64,000 nt of DNA from Candidatus Chlorohelix allophototropha (GCF_030389965.1 NZ_CP128402.1:1-64000); one strand, 5' to 3'. Shown: positions 17,250 to 26,840, numbered from the stretch's first letter. Program-made: numbers and translations. Notes: generated from the letters alone by a model not told the origin.

Positions 17250-18035
17250 TCAAACTACCAGCAGAACCCAGATAGCCCCGCCACAGATAAAGGGTCCAAA
17301 GGCCAGTGTCCTGCTCACTTGGGTGTCTCTGCCTTGAATTCTGCTTGCTACCAGTAAACCCAACCCTACCACCAGACTGGCTAGAAATATAACCGGGAGT
17401 GCCGCCAGGGTGCGCTTTAAGCCCAGCGCCAGACCCACCACTGTTGCAAGCACTACATCTCCGCCGCCTACCGCCTCCCGGCCGAAGAAAGCCCGTCCAA
17501 TAATAAAAAACAGTCCAAACAGTAGCAACATGACCAGTGCTCCGGCCAGGCTATCCAGCAAGTTTAGCGACCATAATTGGATAAACTCTGGCTCTTTGAC
17601 CGCCGGATTTCCGGCCAGTACCGGCCAAACCGTGTTGTCACTGGCTTTTGCTACTCCCACCACCGGATTTAAAAACACGGCTATAGTGGGAAGCGCGAGT
17701 GACACCGCCCCCAACAGCACCAGAGTTTTAGGGAAGATCTGGTGGGTATACAGGTCAATTGCCGCTATCAATAATAGCAACCAGACCAGAATCAAATTGA
17801 GGGCATAAACATATAAAGGGGTCACCCTGTAAGGGGTTTGCAGCCAGCCTACCACCTGGACACCGGCCGTAATAAACGGAAATAGCCAGCCGGAAAAATG
17901 GTCTGGCACTCCCGTTTTTTTGCTGGTTGAAAGAGTTCTAGCCGAAAGGCGGTCTATCAGCCGGCCGGCCACCACCCCCAGCAGACCTATAAAAATGATT
18001 GGTAAAATGAAATTTAAAGCCAATCTCTTTAACAT
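17250..18035 (-). CDS. Type IV prepilin peptidase (A24 family), polytopic membrane protein
   Basis: 261 residues with about seven hydrophobic membrane segments. The two catalytic aspartates of A24 aspartyl proteases are present: AAIDLYTHQIFP (Asp near residue 93) and GGGDVVLATVVGLALG (the GxGD motif, near residue 191). There is no N-terminal Cys4 methylase domain of the PilD type, so it resembles the short TadV/CpaA-like or archaeal-type peptidases with an extra N-terminal segment. It sits in the membrane and removes leader peptides from pilin-like precursors. No pilin or assembly ATPase gene is nearby. The secA-like gene follows 83 bases downstream. Confidence 0.85.
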   Translation of the reverse strand: MLKRLALNFILPIIFIGLLGVVAGRLIDRLSARTLSTSKKTGVPDHFSGWLFPFITAGVQVVGWLQTPYRVTPLYVYALNLILVWLLLLIAAIDLYTHQIFPKTLVLLGAVSLALPTIAVFLNPVVGVAKASDNTVWPVLAGNPAVKEPEFIQLWSLNLLDSLAGALVMLLLFGLFFIIGRAFFGREAVGGGDVVLATVVGLALGLKRTLAALPVIFLASLVVGLGLLVASRIQGRDTQVSRTLAFGPFICGGAIWVLLVV

Positions 18036-18052
18036 ACGTGCCGTAAGCCCCC

Positions 18053-18206
18053 TAGCTTTGGGTTACTGTTGGCTTACCTACAAAACTAAAAAAATTAGCT
18101 GTTTTACCTTAATTTCGTTAGTGAAATAGGAAATGACTTTAGTTTCGTAGGTGAAAAAACTGTTTTTCTTTCGATTTTTGAGTTTGCCAACAGTAACTTT
18201 TAGCTA
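18053..18206. repeat. MITE-like 154-bp element with 21-bp terminal inverted repeats
   Basis: The ends are inverted copies of TAGCTnnnnGTTACTGTTGGC (18053-18073 and 18186-18206; the four central bases differ). An inner inverted pair (CCTACAAAACTAAA near 18077-18090 and TTTAGTTTCGTAGG near 18138-18151) nests inside it, so the whole stretch can fold into one long hairpin. It has no coding capacity. It ends 17 bases upstream of the prepilin peptidase start and may affect that gene's promoter. Confidence 0.6.
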
Positions 18207-18292
18207 TTGGGATATAAGGCACTCCTTTCTTGCAATAGCAAGGCAGTAGATTAGTCTGACTTATCTACTATCTTTGTGTTATAAAATGTTTT

Positions 18293-18691
18293 ATGAAAAC
18301 TGAACTTAAAACCAACAATAATAACGCTTACAACTGCCATTATCACGTTGTTTTTTGTCCAAAATACCGTAGGTCTGTACTAGTTTCGCCAATAGATGAG
18401 CGGCTCAAAACTATTATTTTGGAAATAATAGAAAAGTGGGGTCAAGAATTGGTAGAAATGGAAATTATGCCAGACCACATTCATCTTTTGGTAGGGTGTG
18501 AACCTCAATTCGGTGTTCATAAATTGGTAAAGTACATCAAAGGCGCGAGTAGCTTTCAACTTAGAAAAGAGTTTCCCGAACTCAAACACAAGCTTTCTAG
18601 CCTTTGGACTAACTCTTATGCTTGCTACACAGTAGGGGACGTAACCCTTGAGATCATCAAAAAGTACGTAGAGAACCAGAAGGGCAAATAA
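18293..18691 (+). CDS. tnpA: IS200-type Y1 (HUH) transposase TnpA
   Basis: 132 residues, typical for TnpA. The sequence shows HYHVVFCPKYRR at the N-terminus, the HUH motif in MPDHIHLLVG near residue 60, and the catalytic tyrosine in IKKYVENQKGK near residue 126. All family residues are present, so the protein is probably active. It performs single-strand excision and insertion at the 3' side of a short target. Confidence 0.95.
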   Translation: MKTELKTNNNNAYNCHYHVVFCPKYRRSVLVSPIDERLKTIILEIIEKWGQELVEMEIMPDHIHLLVGCEPQFGVHKLVKYIKGASSFQLRKEFPELKHKLSSLWTNSYACYTVGDVTLEIIKKYVENQKGK

Positions 18692-19771
18692 GTGCAAACC
18701 CGGCGCATGTGCAAATTCAGAATATACCCAACCAAACCAGCCCAACACTCTTTGGAAAATACCCTTAGATTGTGCCGGGAATTGTACAACGCTGCCCTCA
18801 CAGAACGTCGTGAAGCCTACCGCATGAAGGGTATCACTCTCAACTACTATGACCAGCAAAACCAGCTTCCTGAGATTAAAGAAATACGTACAGACCTGAC
18901 TACTATCCATAGTCAGGTTTTGCAAAATGTACTCAAAAGGGTAGACCTTGCTTTCAAAGCCTTTTTCAGCCGGGTTAAGCGCGGGGTAAAGGCCGGATTT
19001 CCACGTTTCCAGGGCCGTAATCGTTACGATAGTTTTACTTTCCCGCAGGGCGGGTGGGCTCTCAAAAACGATAAGCTGACCCTCTCCAAAATCGGCACAA
19101 TCAAGGTCAAGTTTCATCGAGAAGTGTTGGGCAGGGTCAAAACCTGTACGATCAAACGGGAAGCGGGTAACATCTGGTTTGTAGTCTTTTCGGTTGAAAC
19201 TAAGATAGAAACGCCCCAGTATCATTCCGGCTATGCTATCGGGATTGATGTCGGGATTGAGCATTTCGTCAATCTTAGCAACGGGGAACAGGTTGAAAAC
19301 CCGCGTTTCTACCGTAAAGCCCAAAAAAAGCTTACCAAAATCCAACGAAAATGTGATAAGGTTAAGCGGTTGTCCCGCCGTAACCCTCTCAAACGCAAAG
19401 CTAGTCTGGCACTCAGTCGCGCCCACCGTAAGGTTAAGAACTGTCGTTTGGATTTTCAACATAAACTTTCGAGAAACCTAGTCAATACCTACAGCTTGAT
19501 AGCTGTAGAAGATTTGAATATCAAGGGTTTGGCGGCTGGTATGCTTGCCAAGTCTGTGAACGATGCCGGATGGTCTTGTTTCATCGCTATGCTTCGCTAC
19601 AAAGTTGCAAAGACTGGTAGTAAGCTGATAGAAATAGACCCTCGTCAAACTTCACAGATATGCCCCAACTGCGGCGTAATTACTAAGAAAGAACTTAGCG
19701 TTAGATGGCACTCCTGCCCGTGTGGGTGTGAGATGCACCGTGATACCGCCGCCGCAAGGCGTGGGGAGTAA
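18692..19771 (+). CDS. tnpB: TnpB RNA-guided nuclease of the IS605 element
   Basis: 359 residues, starting at GTG 18692 immediately after the tnpA stop. The RuvC catalytic residues are intact: IGIDVGIEHFV (Asp near 181), AVEDLNIKGLA (Glu near 271) and MHRDTAAA (Asp near 349). The zinc finger is CPNCG with CPCGC. The C-terminus stops only five residues after the DTAAA motif (RRGE), shorter than most TnpB proteins, because a stop is reached inside the region that forms the guide-RNA scaffold. Known: TnpB is an omega-RNA-guided DNA endonuclease that helps keep the element in place. Activity here is likely but depends on whether the short tail is tolerated. Confidence 0.92.
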   Translation: MQTRRMCKFRIYPTKPAQHSLENTLRLCRELYNAALTERREAYRMKGITLNYYDQQNQLPEIKEIRTDLTTIHSQVLQNVLKRVDLAFKAFFSRVKRGVKAGFPRFQGRNRYDSFTFPQGGWALKNDKLTLSKIGTIKVKFHREVLGRVKTCTIKREAGNIWFVVFSVETKIETPQYHSGYAIGIDVGIEHFVNLSNGEQVENPRFYRKAQKKLTKIQRKCDKVKRLSRRNPLKRKASLALSRAHRKVKNCRLDFQHKLSRNLVNTYSLIAVEDLNIKGLAAGMLAKSVNDAGWSCFIAMLRYKVAKTGSKLIEIDPRQTSQICPNCGVITKKELSVRWHSCPCGCEMHRDTAAARRGE

Positions 19772-19925
19772 TCACTCCTGTTTCTGTTGGGCTTTTAACG
19801 GTAAAGGAATGTGGCAGGAGCGGCGAAAAGGGAGTTGCTGGGAGGTCGGTTAAAATGCCAGAAAAGCTATATAGCCGATCCTAATAATATGATCGGTTTG
19901 AAAAAGAATATTAGGTGTCCAGCAT
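19700..19925 (+). ncRNA. Candidate omega RNA (reRNA) of the IS605 element
   Basis: In known elements the TnpB guide RNA overlaps the 3' end of tnpB and ends at the right end of the element. Here there are two tight hairpins at the tnpB end (CGCC-gcaa-GGCG at 19750-19761; GGAGT-aatc-ACTCC at 19765-19778), then about 95 bases of non-coding sequence and the right-end hairpin at 19875-19896. The sequence just past the right end would be the guide. Boundaries are estimates. Confidence 0.45.
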
Positions 19926-19998
19926 TAACTTAGCCATAACGGCCGGAATTTGTCAAGAAGTTGTTTAGCTTTGCAGATAGTATTTTAGTACTTGATTT

Positions 19999-20370
19999 TT
20001 AATAGGGGAAACACTGATATTTGACGTTTAGATAAACGGGGCTATAGGAAATAGAAACCCGTACCGGAACTAACAAAAGAATGACAGTTTGTAGCCAGTT
20101 ACCAGCAAAATTAACAGTAGTAGTTTCGTCGCCATTCCCATAACCCAGTTTAGCTTTACCAGAAGCCCAACCGGTGTCATTAAAGTTGCTTGTACTCCAA
20201 TTATTACCCAAGTTTAAACCGGTATCTAGGTTTTTCCAAATGTCTCTTGTTGGCACAAGTACAGTTTCGGTGGTAGTTCCAGAGTTGGTTTGTAATACCA
20301 ATTGCTGGACATCGCTATCTTTCTTCACGGTGTTCTCCTTAAGATTTCTTTGCTTGTTGGGGAACACCAT
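19999..20370 (-). pseudogene. Fragment of a secreted beta-sandwich domain protein
   Basis: 123 residues starting MVFPNKQRN. The middle (WKNLDTGLNLGNNWSTSNFN, then GWASGKAKLGYGNGDETTTV) matches a pattern common at the N-terminus of secreted metallophosphatases and other large extracellular proteins. After VNFAGNWLQT the sequence stops resembling that domain and soon ends, so this is probably the start of a longer gene cut off by frameshift or deletion. No signal peptide is visible. Confidence 0.4.
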
Positions 20371-20595
20371 GATATACCTTTTCTCAGCCTTGCTTTATGC
20401 GGCAATTCTTATTGTCGTACCCGGTTAGTCGGCTCTTCCGCAGGTTCGCTGATGTGCAAACCATTTTGAGATTAGATTACGGTTAAGGTTACAAAAATTC
20501 CGGTTCAAAATGTATTTGAATCAGCGAGATTGCGGGAGGCCCTATTGACAACCGCAATCTACATATGAGTTCATGGTAAATCTTTATAAAAATAA
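20371..20595. other. Intergenic region downstream of the rad50-like gene
   Basis: No gene recognised. It separates the gene fragment from the Rad50 gene. No clear intrinsic terminator for the minus-strand operon was seen. Confidence 0.35.
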
Positions 20596-23500
20596 TTACC
20601 TACGTTTAGCGATAGAAGTACCATCTACTAACCGGATTTCGTAACCCTGCTCAAATGATTCAAAGAATTCTTCTTGATGCGATACCAGGATAATGCGGGC
20701 GAGCATATCTTTAAGCTCGTGCAAGACATCAATCATTTCCTGCCGCCCTTCTTTGTCCAGGCTACCAAAGCCTTCATCAATTATAACCGACTCCCCTAAC
20801 CTACCGCTACGACTGGCGTAACGACCCATACCTAAAGCCAAACTGACGGCTACCCGAAATTTCTGGCTACCACTCAGGTAAGCTACCCCAATGCTTTTGA
20901 CATTATCGCCATCCCGGATGAGGGCTTCCAAATCCAGGGAACTCCCCACAAGTTTGAGTTGAATCGTTCCGTTGGAAAGGTTGTCCAGAATTTGATTTGC
21001 ATTACTTACAATACCCTTTTCAGCTTGATCAAGCAAGTGACGCTGGAGATGATTCGGTCCAAGAAGGTCTGCCAGTGTTTTATGTAATAGGGCTTGATGG
21101 TTGGCCTCTTGACGTTGGTTTTCCAAATTGGCCCTTTGCTGATTAACGTTCTGAATGATACGTAGTTGCTCCTCAGAAGCCTCGCGCTGACCTCTGGCTT
21201 TTTCCAAAGCTTTCTGGGCTGTGGTTTCCTGCTGTTCTACCTGTTGGGCGGTTAGTTTTTCTTCGGGCGGTATCGCCTCAAGTTGAGCCCTAACCATGTC
21301 AAGCTGTCGCTTTAACGACACAAAACCATAATGAGCTTCTGCTAGTTTTTCAAGGCGAGCGGGTGCGCCAACTAACTTTCTAGCTTCAACTTCCCAGGCT
21401 TTTACTTGCTCCAGCGTAAGAGTAGCAACCTGACTTTGCCAGTCTGCCTCCAGGGAATCGCGCTGTTGCTGCAAGGCCCGGCGGATTTCTGCCTGTTTGG
21501 TTAGCTCGTTTTGGACCGCATTAGCCGCATTCTGGCGAGACTCTTTGACCTTGTCCAAATCCTTCTGCAACTTATTTTGCTCTTTAGTGGCAGTAACGAA
21601 CTGCGGTTGCACTTTTTGGGTTTCCAGGTTAGCCAGGGCCTCCAAGTTCTCAGCTTCCTGGTTAGCTTCAATAATTTCCTGACGGCGAGAACTGGGATAC
21701 TGCTCCTGGTAGGTCACAATCTTTTGCTGAACTTCTTCAAGTTTAGAAACCAATAACTGACGCTCATTAGCCCGCTTTTGAAGCTCTTCAAACTCTTTCT
21801 TTGCTCTTGGATAGCTATCATTTTGTTGTTTCAACCTCGTCAGCACCTCAATTTGAGGATAGGGCAGGCCAAAACAGGCTACAATTCCGGCCTCAAGGTT
21901 AAAGTTAGCACGATATTGTTCGGGTAACTGACTAATAACCTCACGTCCAGCTTTTTCAGTCCGCATTTTGTCACGTTGAGACGTATCCAGATGATTTTGT
22001 ATTTGTTGCCGGTCCAAACCTGACTGCCTCAGCTTTTCCCCATGAGCTGTAAAAGAGGCTATGGTAGCTTGTTCCTCTTTTTCTAGGGCAGTGCAGCACT
22101 TTCTAGCTTCAAGAGTCGTTTGTTTAGCTTCCGCCACTATTCCTTCAAGCTGGGCGCGTTCAGTCTCAATATGTTCAGGCGTTAATTCCTGCCCACAATA
22201 GTCGCAGGTGGGCTTTCCCTCAATTTGTTTAAACCGCTTGAGTCGATTTTCAAGTTCCTTTTGTAAGGTTTCGCTCGTTGTAGATATTACTTTTGCTGTT
22301 GCTACCGCCTGTCCAGCCTCGGTTTTCAGCTTTTCGGACTCAGCTAGTGACTTTTGTAATTCAACTATATGGGCATCAATATTTCGCAAGTCTTGCTGGT
22401 GTTGATTTTCCTGCTCATCGGCCTTTTGCCACTCTTGGCGGGCATCGGTATAGCGGCGCAAGGGGTCTAGCACTACTCTAGCCTTATCAGCTTCTCCCAC
22501 TAGCTGAGTTTGGGCATATAGCTGCTCTGACAAATTCAGGGGAAACCCAACCAACTGCTTCTCCAGGGCCTCTAGATTTTTTTCATTTTTTCCCCACTCA
22601 CCAATCGCAAATACAGCCTGGGAAAGTTCGAGCTTGATCTGTAATGCTTCTTTTTGCTGGTTTTTGGCGGCATTAAATGCTTTAGTCAGCTCTATTACCT
22701 GCTTTTCGGCATTTTCGAGAGCGGTAGTAAGTTGGGCTACATTAGCGGCCAGCTTTTGTTCTTCCTGATGGTAGTTTTCGCCTAAACGATTGCTCTCATC
22801 CAGGCGGTTTTGTTCTTCCTGTAAACGCCGCAATATTGGCAGGGCCGCCCCAAGAGAGTGGTAACGTTCGGCATTAATTTTTATTTCATCTTCCTCTGAA
22901 AGTAAATTTTCAGCCTCGGCTACTTGAGCATTTTGGGTAATTTCTTCTGCCAACAATTTTTGCCAATTTCTGGCCTTTTCTTTTAGCCCAGCCAGCTTCA
23001 CCAGTAGATTTTGAGCTTGAGCCTCAGATTCTTGAGCCACTTTAACCGCCTCTTCGGCGAAGGCAACTTGTTCTTCAGTATATTCTGGCAACTTCCCGAT
23101 TTGCCCCATTAATACTCTGACATTTACTGAAAATTCATTTGAATGTTTTTTTGTAAGTTGATATAAGCGGTCAAAGTTATCCAGTTTTACAAGTTGTTTT
23201 AACATTTCCAGTTTAACAGGAGCTTTAGCCTGTAAAATTACATCTGCCTTTCCCTGCAATAATAGGAAAGAAGCGGTATACGCCTCATAATCCAGTCCGA
23301 TGGTATTCTTTACCCATTCTTCAAACTGGCTATCACCCTCCGTCCCTGGTATGGACTGTTCCCCTTCACGGTTGAAGTAAGGTCGGCTAGGCCCACATAC
23401 ATGAATTGCCTGACGGCTGGCTCTACCCTTGCGGCTCTGAGTCCGCTTCACTCGATAGATATCCTGATCCATCTGGAATTCAAACTCAACCAGTAATTCG

Positions 23501-23706
23501 GTTGAGTCTTTATTGATCAGCTCGATGGCATCCTGTTTACCGCCACGATGCTCCTTGAACAAAGCAAAAGTGATAGCGTCAAAAACGGCAGATTTACCAT
23601 GCCCATTTCGCCCGAAGAGAACCCAGAGAGTGGCATCCCGAAAATCCAGGGTTTGTTCTTCCCGATAACTGAGAAAGCCCTTTAGTTTGACCTTAAGAGG
23701 AATCAT
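20596..23706 (-). CDS. Rad50/SbcC-family ATPase
   Basis: Coiled-coil SMC-like ATPase that partners Mre11 in DNA end processing. Walker A is FGRNGHGKS near residue 34. Two long coiled-coil arms flank a zinc hook CDYCGQELTPEH near residue 500, which dimerises Rad50 through Zn. The ABC signature is YLSGSQKFRVAVSLAL and Walker B is VIIDEGFGSLD near the C-terminus. At 1036 residues it has normal SbcC/Rad50 length and no missing motif. It is the last gene of the operon and overlaps the Mre11 gene by 4 bases. Within the operon it should load on DNA ends with Mre11 and hand them to HerA-NurA. Confidence 0.93.
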   Translation of the reverse strand: MIPLKVKLKGFLSYREEQTLDFRDATLWVLFGRNGHGKSAVFDAITFALFKEHRGGKQDAIELINKDSTELLVEFEFQMDQDIYRVKRTQSRKGRASRQAIHVCGPSRPYFNREGEQSIPGTEGDSQFEEWVKNTIGLDYEAYTASFLLLQGKADVILQAKAPVKLEMLKQLVKLDNFDRLYQLTKKHSNEFSVNVRVLMGQIGKLPEYTEEQVAFAEEAVKVAQESEAQAQNLLVKLAGLKEKARNWQKLLAEEITQNAQVAEAENLLSEEDEIKINAERYHSLGAALPILRRLQEEQNRLDESNRLGENYHQEEQKLAANVAQLTTALENAEKQVIELTKAFNAAKNQQKEALQIKLELSQAVFAIGEWGKNEKNLEALEKQLVGFPLNLSEQLYAQTQLVGEADKARVVLDPLRRYTDARQEWQKADEQENQHQQDLRNIDAHIVELQKSLAESEKLKTEAGQAVATAKVISTTSETLQKELENRLKRFKQIEGKPTCDYCGQELTPEHIETERAQLEGIVAEAKQTTLEARKCCTALEKEEQATIASFTAHGEKLRQSGLDRQQIQNHLDTSQRDKMRTEKAGREVISQLPEQYRANFNLEAGIVACFGLPYPQIEVLTRLKQQNDSYPRAKKEFEELQKRANERQLLVSKLEEVQQKIVTYQEQYPSSRRQEIIEANQEAENLEALANLETQKVQPQFVTATKEQNKLQKDLDKVKESRQNAANAVQNELTKQAEIRRALQQQRDSLEADWQSQVATLTLEQVKAWEVEARKLVGAPARLEKLAEAHYGFVSLKRQLDMVRAQLEAIPPEEKLTAQQVEQQETTAQKALEKARGQREASEEQLRIIQNVNQQRANLENQRQEANHQALLHKTLADLLGPNHLQRHLLDQAEKGIVSNANQILDNLSNGTIQLKLVGSSLDLEALIRDGDNVKSIGVAYLSGSQKFRVAVSLALGMGRYASRSGRLGESVIIDEGFGSLDKEGRQEMIDVLHELKDMLARIILVSHQEEFFESFEQGYEIRLVDGTSIAKRR

Positions 23707-24929
23707 GCCTGCACCTCATTTTCTTCCATCAAGCGATTAGCTAGTTCACGTATTTCCTCCCCCAAGGATTGGTCTGACTGTTTTTTTAACTCCTCGTTCA
23801 GATAGTTTCGGACAATTTCTTTCCAGGGCTGGCTAAAATCGAAATTAGTGAGCGGACTATTCCCTATATCAAGCCCGAATTGTATGATGTCACGTTTATA
23901 CCAATTAGGGAAAATCTCCTCAATTCTATGCATTAGGACATCTCGATTGTGGGTAGTCGGATGATAATGCAGGTTGTAACTTATCAATGCTTCGTTATGG
24001 TCGGGATAAATATCGGGCAGGTGGTCTATCTGTTCAGGGTCGGTAATATCAAGCTGATAAATAGGGCTACACTCTAGCGACAATAACTTAGGTACGTCTA
24101 CCCGCCGCCCATTTTTTATTTCCAGATAAACCACACTCTTTTGGTCTTCTTTTTCGCCTAGGTCAAGCCGCTCAATACTCCCGGCGTAACGAACGTGGTC
24201 AGCTCCAGGTATTGCCCTCTGCGATTTATGGATATGACCATAAGCCGCATAGGAAAAATGGGAAGGGATTTGGGAAGGCTCAAAAACAACATCTTCGTTT
24301 TCGGTAAGGTGGAACAGGTTATGGACTTGTGCGCCCCGCACATGCACATGGCTGACCAATACCGAGGGTTGTGAACGCTCCAACATTTCCTGGATGCTAC
24401 TCAAAACTAAAGTGTAGGCTTCCTGGAGGTTGCGGTTTTTTTCAGCAAGATTTGTATAATTTAACTTTTCGTCGCGTAGATAAATACTAGCACGCGGGTA
24501 GGGCATCAAGACAAATTGGACAACCTGCTCCTCTTTATCAATAAGCCGTACAAGGTCAGGCCGGGAGCTGATATAAAAACCACCACTATAGCTACCATCT
24601 GGTTTTTTAACCCCGGTTGGTAGCATAGAAATCGTGGTACGAAGCGTTTCAAAGAAAACCTCGTTATCATGATTACCGCTTATGGCGACTATTGAGCCAC
24701 CCCGATAAAGAAAGGGCGAAAAAACTTCCTTGAAATCATCCATAGCGTCACGACGCTGTTCAGCTCGTAGTCGGTCACTAAAAATATCCCCTGACACTAT
24801 CATTACCTCTACCTGGTATTCCTCAAGATAGCGGGCAATTTGGTAAAGAGATTTTTTGATGTGAGGGCGACGCTCAATCCGACCAAGCCTATCGCCCAAA
24901 TGCCAATCAGAGGTGTGTAGAATCTTCAT
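23703..24929 (-). CDS. Mre11/SbcD-family DNA exonuclease
   Basis: Calcineurin-like metallophosphoesterase with all Mre11 motifs: MKILHTSDWHLGDRLG at the start, VMIVSGDIFSDR, AISGNHDNE, VLVSHVHVRG and AAYGHIHKSQ. These supply the Asp, His and Asn ligands of the two-Mn site. I choose ATG 24929 over the upstream in-frame start at 24995, because MKILHTSDWH is the near-universal start of this family and AAGGAA precedes it. The C-terminus has a basic helical Rad50-binding segment. It forms the nuclease subunit of the Mre11-Rad50 complex encoded by this operon. Confidence 0.93.
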   Translation of the reverse strand: MKILHTSDWHLGDRLGRIERRPHIKKSLYQIARYLEEYQVEVMIVSGDIFSDRLRAEQRRDAMDDFKEVFSPFLYRGGSIVAISGNHDNEVFFETLRTTISMLPTGVKKPDGSYSGGFYISSRPDLVRLIDKEEQVVQFVLMPYPRASIYLRDEKLNYTNLAEKNRNLQEAYTLVLSSIQEMLERSQPSVLVSHVHVRGAQVHNLFHLTENEDVVFEPSQIPSHFSYAAYGHIHKSQRAIPGADHVRYAGSIERLDLGEKEDQKSVVYLEIKNGRRVDVPKLLSLECSPIYQLDITDPEQIDHLPDIYPDHNEALISYNLHYHPTTHNRDVLMHRIEEIFPNWYKRDIIQFGLDIGNSPLTNFDFSQPWKEIVRNYLNEELKKQSDQSLGEEIRELANRLMEENEVQA

Positions 24930-25004
24930 ATTCGAGGTTCCTTGAGTTAGGGAAGTGACCTTTACGGGGACGAATAATCCTGGGTACAAAGCCACTCCCG
25001 CAAA

Positions 25005-26828
25005 TTAAAATTTAAGCAGGTCGGAGAATTTTCCGGCTGTTTCCGAAGTGACAGTTTCTGGCACAGCTTCACGGGGATTCATAGCCCAGACCGGAAATGG
25101 CACACGCACATGCATTGGCTCCCGGAAGTTATCCTGTACTATCAGTTTCTCATCTGGCCCCAGAGCCTGCACCTTCTGTCTGGCACTATCGCTTAAAAAA
25201 CGCCAACCCGGTGTGGCAAGTTCTAATGTGCCAGTTTTGCCCAACGCCCGAATCCCACAATTTTCAATAATTCGGTCTGAAACTTTGGAAGCCTGCTGCT
25301 GTGCGCCCAACAGGATAATCCCTTGAGAACGCATTTCCGCCGCTACCGTTTCAATTAGCTGGGTTATCGGGTCATGGGCGCCACGCGGGGCAAAACGGTT
25401 TAACTCGTCCAGCGTAACAAGATAAATCAGACCTGGAACGGCACTCGCTCCGGTGCGAGCTTCTACCAGTTGTCTGAGCAGTGTCGCTACTACAAAACGC
25501 TGCATCTCTGGGGTAGCAGATAGGGCCGATAAATCCACCACCTGTGGATCAGCAGTATCACCCTTCACCAGTTCAAGTGGATGACCCTTCTGTTCATCAC
25601 GGCGCAAAACTCCTTTACTCTCATAAGTGAGTTTTATCAGGCGGCGGTGCAGCTTCTTCCAGGTGGCAGTATGATGACTTTTCAAATCTCGTTGGTTGTC
25701 TTCACGTTCCATTGATTGGGTTTTCACCCATTCTACAAAAGCGTTAAAGGTAGCAGGCCCGCTTCCTTGCAAATGCCGGGTAACGGTGCCATCACCCGCC
25801 ACAGTCTCGCGGGTTAGCCAGTTTTCAATATCAAGGATTAGCGCGCCAAAATTTGCGTCATTCGCATCCGTTTCAGCGAAAAGGTAAGAAAGTAAATTTC
25901 GTTCGATAATATCACTCAAACTCCAGCTATAAGGTTTTACCCCACTACCGCGACCAGTCTGAATTGCCAGTTGGGTGGCAGGCTGCTGGGCCGCAAAATA
26001 GGCTACTCCACTAAAGGGAGCAGGGGTTTCTATATCAAGCCTATTCCAATCAGACAGATGTTTTTCGGCTATAAAGCGAGTGCTTGGCTTATCTATATAA
26101 AAAAGATCAAAATTCTTTACGTTAAAAATTATTGGCACAATCCGTAAGCGGCTCGGATTGGAAGGCTCAGTTGCCTCCTGCTCACGGGCTTTTTTCAACA
26201 AGAGCCAGTTAACGGTTAGCAAGAAACTGGATTTGGTGCCACGTCCGGCGGCCCCGTTTACATTAAGATGCCCACCATTAGCCCCCAAAAGATAGTCAAG
26301 GTCAATAAAGCCTGGGCCAGCAAGTTGCTCCCCACCGTTTTTAATCAGACCAACCGCCAGGGGGTTGTCAACTTCATCCGCTCCATAAGCCTTAAAAGCG
26401 TCTTCTTCGCTCGCCAGAAATACCTCACTTCGTTCCAGGGGGGCGGTTAAGACTGGTGGTTCAGTTCTAAGGATACTGGCTTGGGCATAAGTAATACCCT
26501 CGAATTTAAAGGGCGGCTCGTAGCTCAAATCTCCGTCTGCCTGATCCACCTCACTACTCATGCTACGTTGGCGGCTCTGGCGACGCACTTCATCCACGAT
26601 TGCATAAAAAGTGTAAAGTTTACCCGCGATGGTACTTTTGCAGGTGACTAGCTGGGTCTTTTCGACCAGGGTGCTAGGCGGTATCCAGAAAAAGAATCTG
26701 TCGCTGGTAGATTCATTCATTGGGGGTGCGCCAACCCTCCCAATACAAATCTGGCCATCTCCGTCCGTGACCGGACCACGTGGCTTTTGCCAGTTAGAGG
26801 TCTCGTTTTCTTCAAAGTGCTCAAACAT
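25005..26828 (-). CDS. HerA-like hexameric ATPase/translocase
   Basis: 607 residues. The N-terminal HAS-barrel-like region (about 1-120) begins with GQICIGRVGAPP. The ATPase shows a P-loop variant GAAGRGTKSSFL near residue 195 and Walker B LVTLDELNRFAPRG near 475, followed by LLGAQQQASKVSDRIIENCG (sensor/arginine-finger region) and a C-terminal substrate-like tail. Known: HerA hexamers translocate duplex DNA and activate NurA. It lies between the NurA and Mre11 genes, the order that defines the archaeal end-resection operon. It is much less common in bacteria, where HerA often belongs to defence modules. Confidence 0.85.
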   Translation of the reverse strand: MFEHFEENETSNWQKPRGPVTDGDGQICIGRVGAPPMNESTSDRFFFWIPPSTLVEKTQLVTCKSTIAGKLYTFYAIVDEVRRQSRQRSMSSEVDQADGDLSYEPPFKFEGITYAQASILRTEPPVLTAPLERSEVFLASEEDAFKAYGADEVDNPLAVGLIKNGGEQLAGPGFIDLDYLLGANGGHLNVNGAAGRGTKSSFLLTVNWLLLKKAREQEATEPSNPSRLRIVPIIFNVKNFDLFYIDKPSTRFIAEKHLSDWNRLDIETPAPFSGVAYFAAQQPATQLAIQTGRGSGVKPYSWSLSDIIERNLLSYLFAETDANDANFGALILDIENWLTRETVAGDGTVTRHLQGSGPATFNAFVEWVKTQSMEREDNQRDLKSHHTATWKKLHRRLIKLTYESKGVLRRDEQKGHPLELVKGDTADPQVVDLSALSATPEMQRFVVATLLRQLVEARTGASAVPGLIYLVTLDELNRFAPRGAHDPITQLIETVAAEMRSQGIILLGAQQQASKVSDRIIENCGIRALGKTGTLELATPGWRFLSDSARQKVQALGPDEKLIVQDNFREPMHVRVPFPVWAMNPREAVPETVTSETAGKFSDLLKF

Positions 26829-26840
26829 TCGGCAGCCCTC

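Larger units (their letters stand above)
18215..19900 (+). mobile_element. IS200/IS605-family element (tnpA plus tnpB)
   Basis: Two consecutive genes, tnpA and tnpB, are flanked by subterminal hairpins: a left one at 18229-18242 (CTTGC-aata-GCAAG) and a right one at 19875-19896 (CCGATC, 10-base loop, GATCGG). These are the structures TnpA recognises on single-stranded DNA. Exact ends are uncertain because the family makes no inverted repeats or target duplications. Confidence 0.75.
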
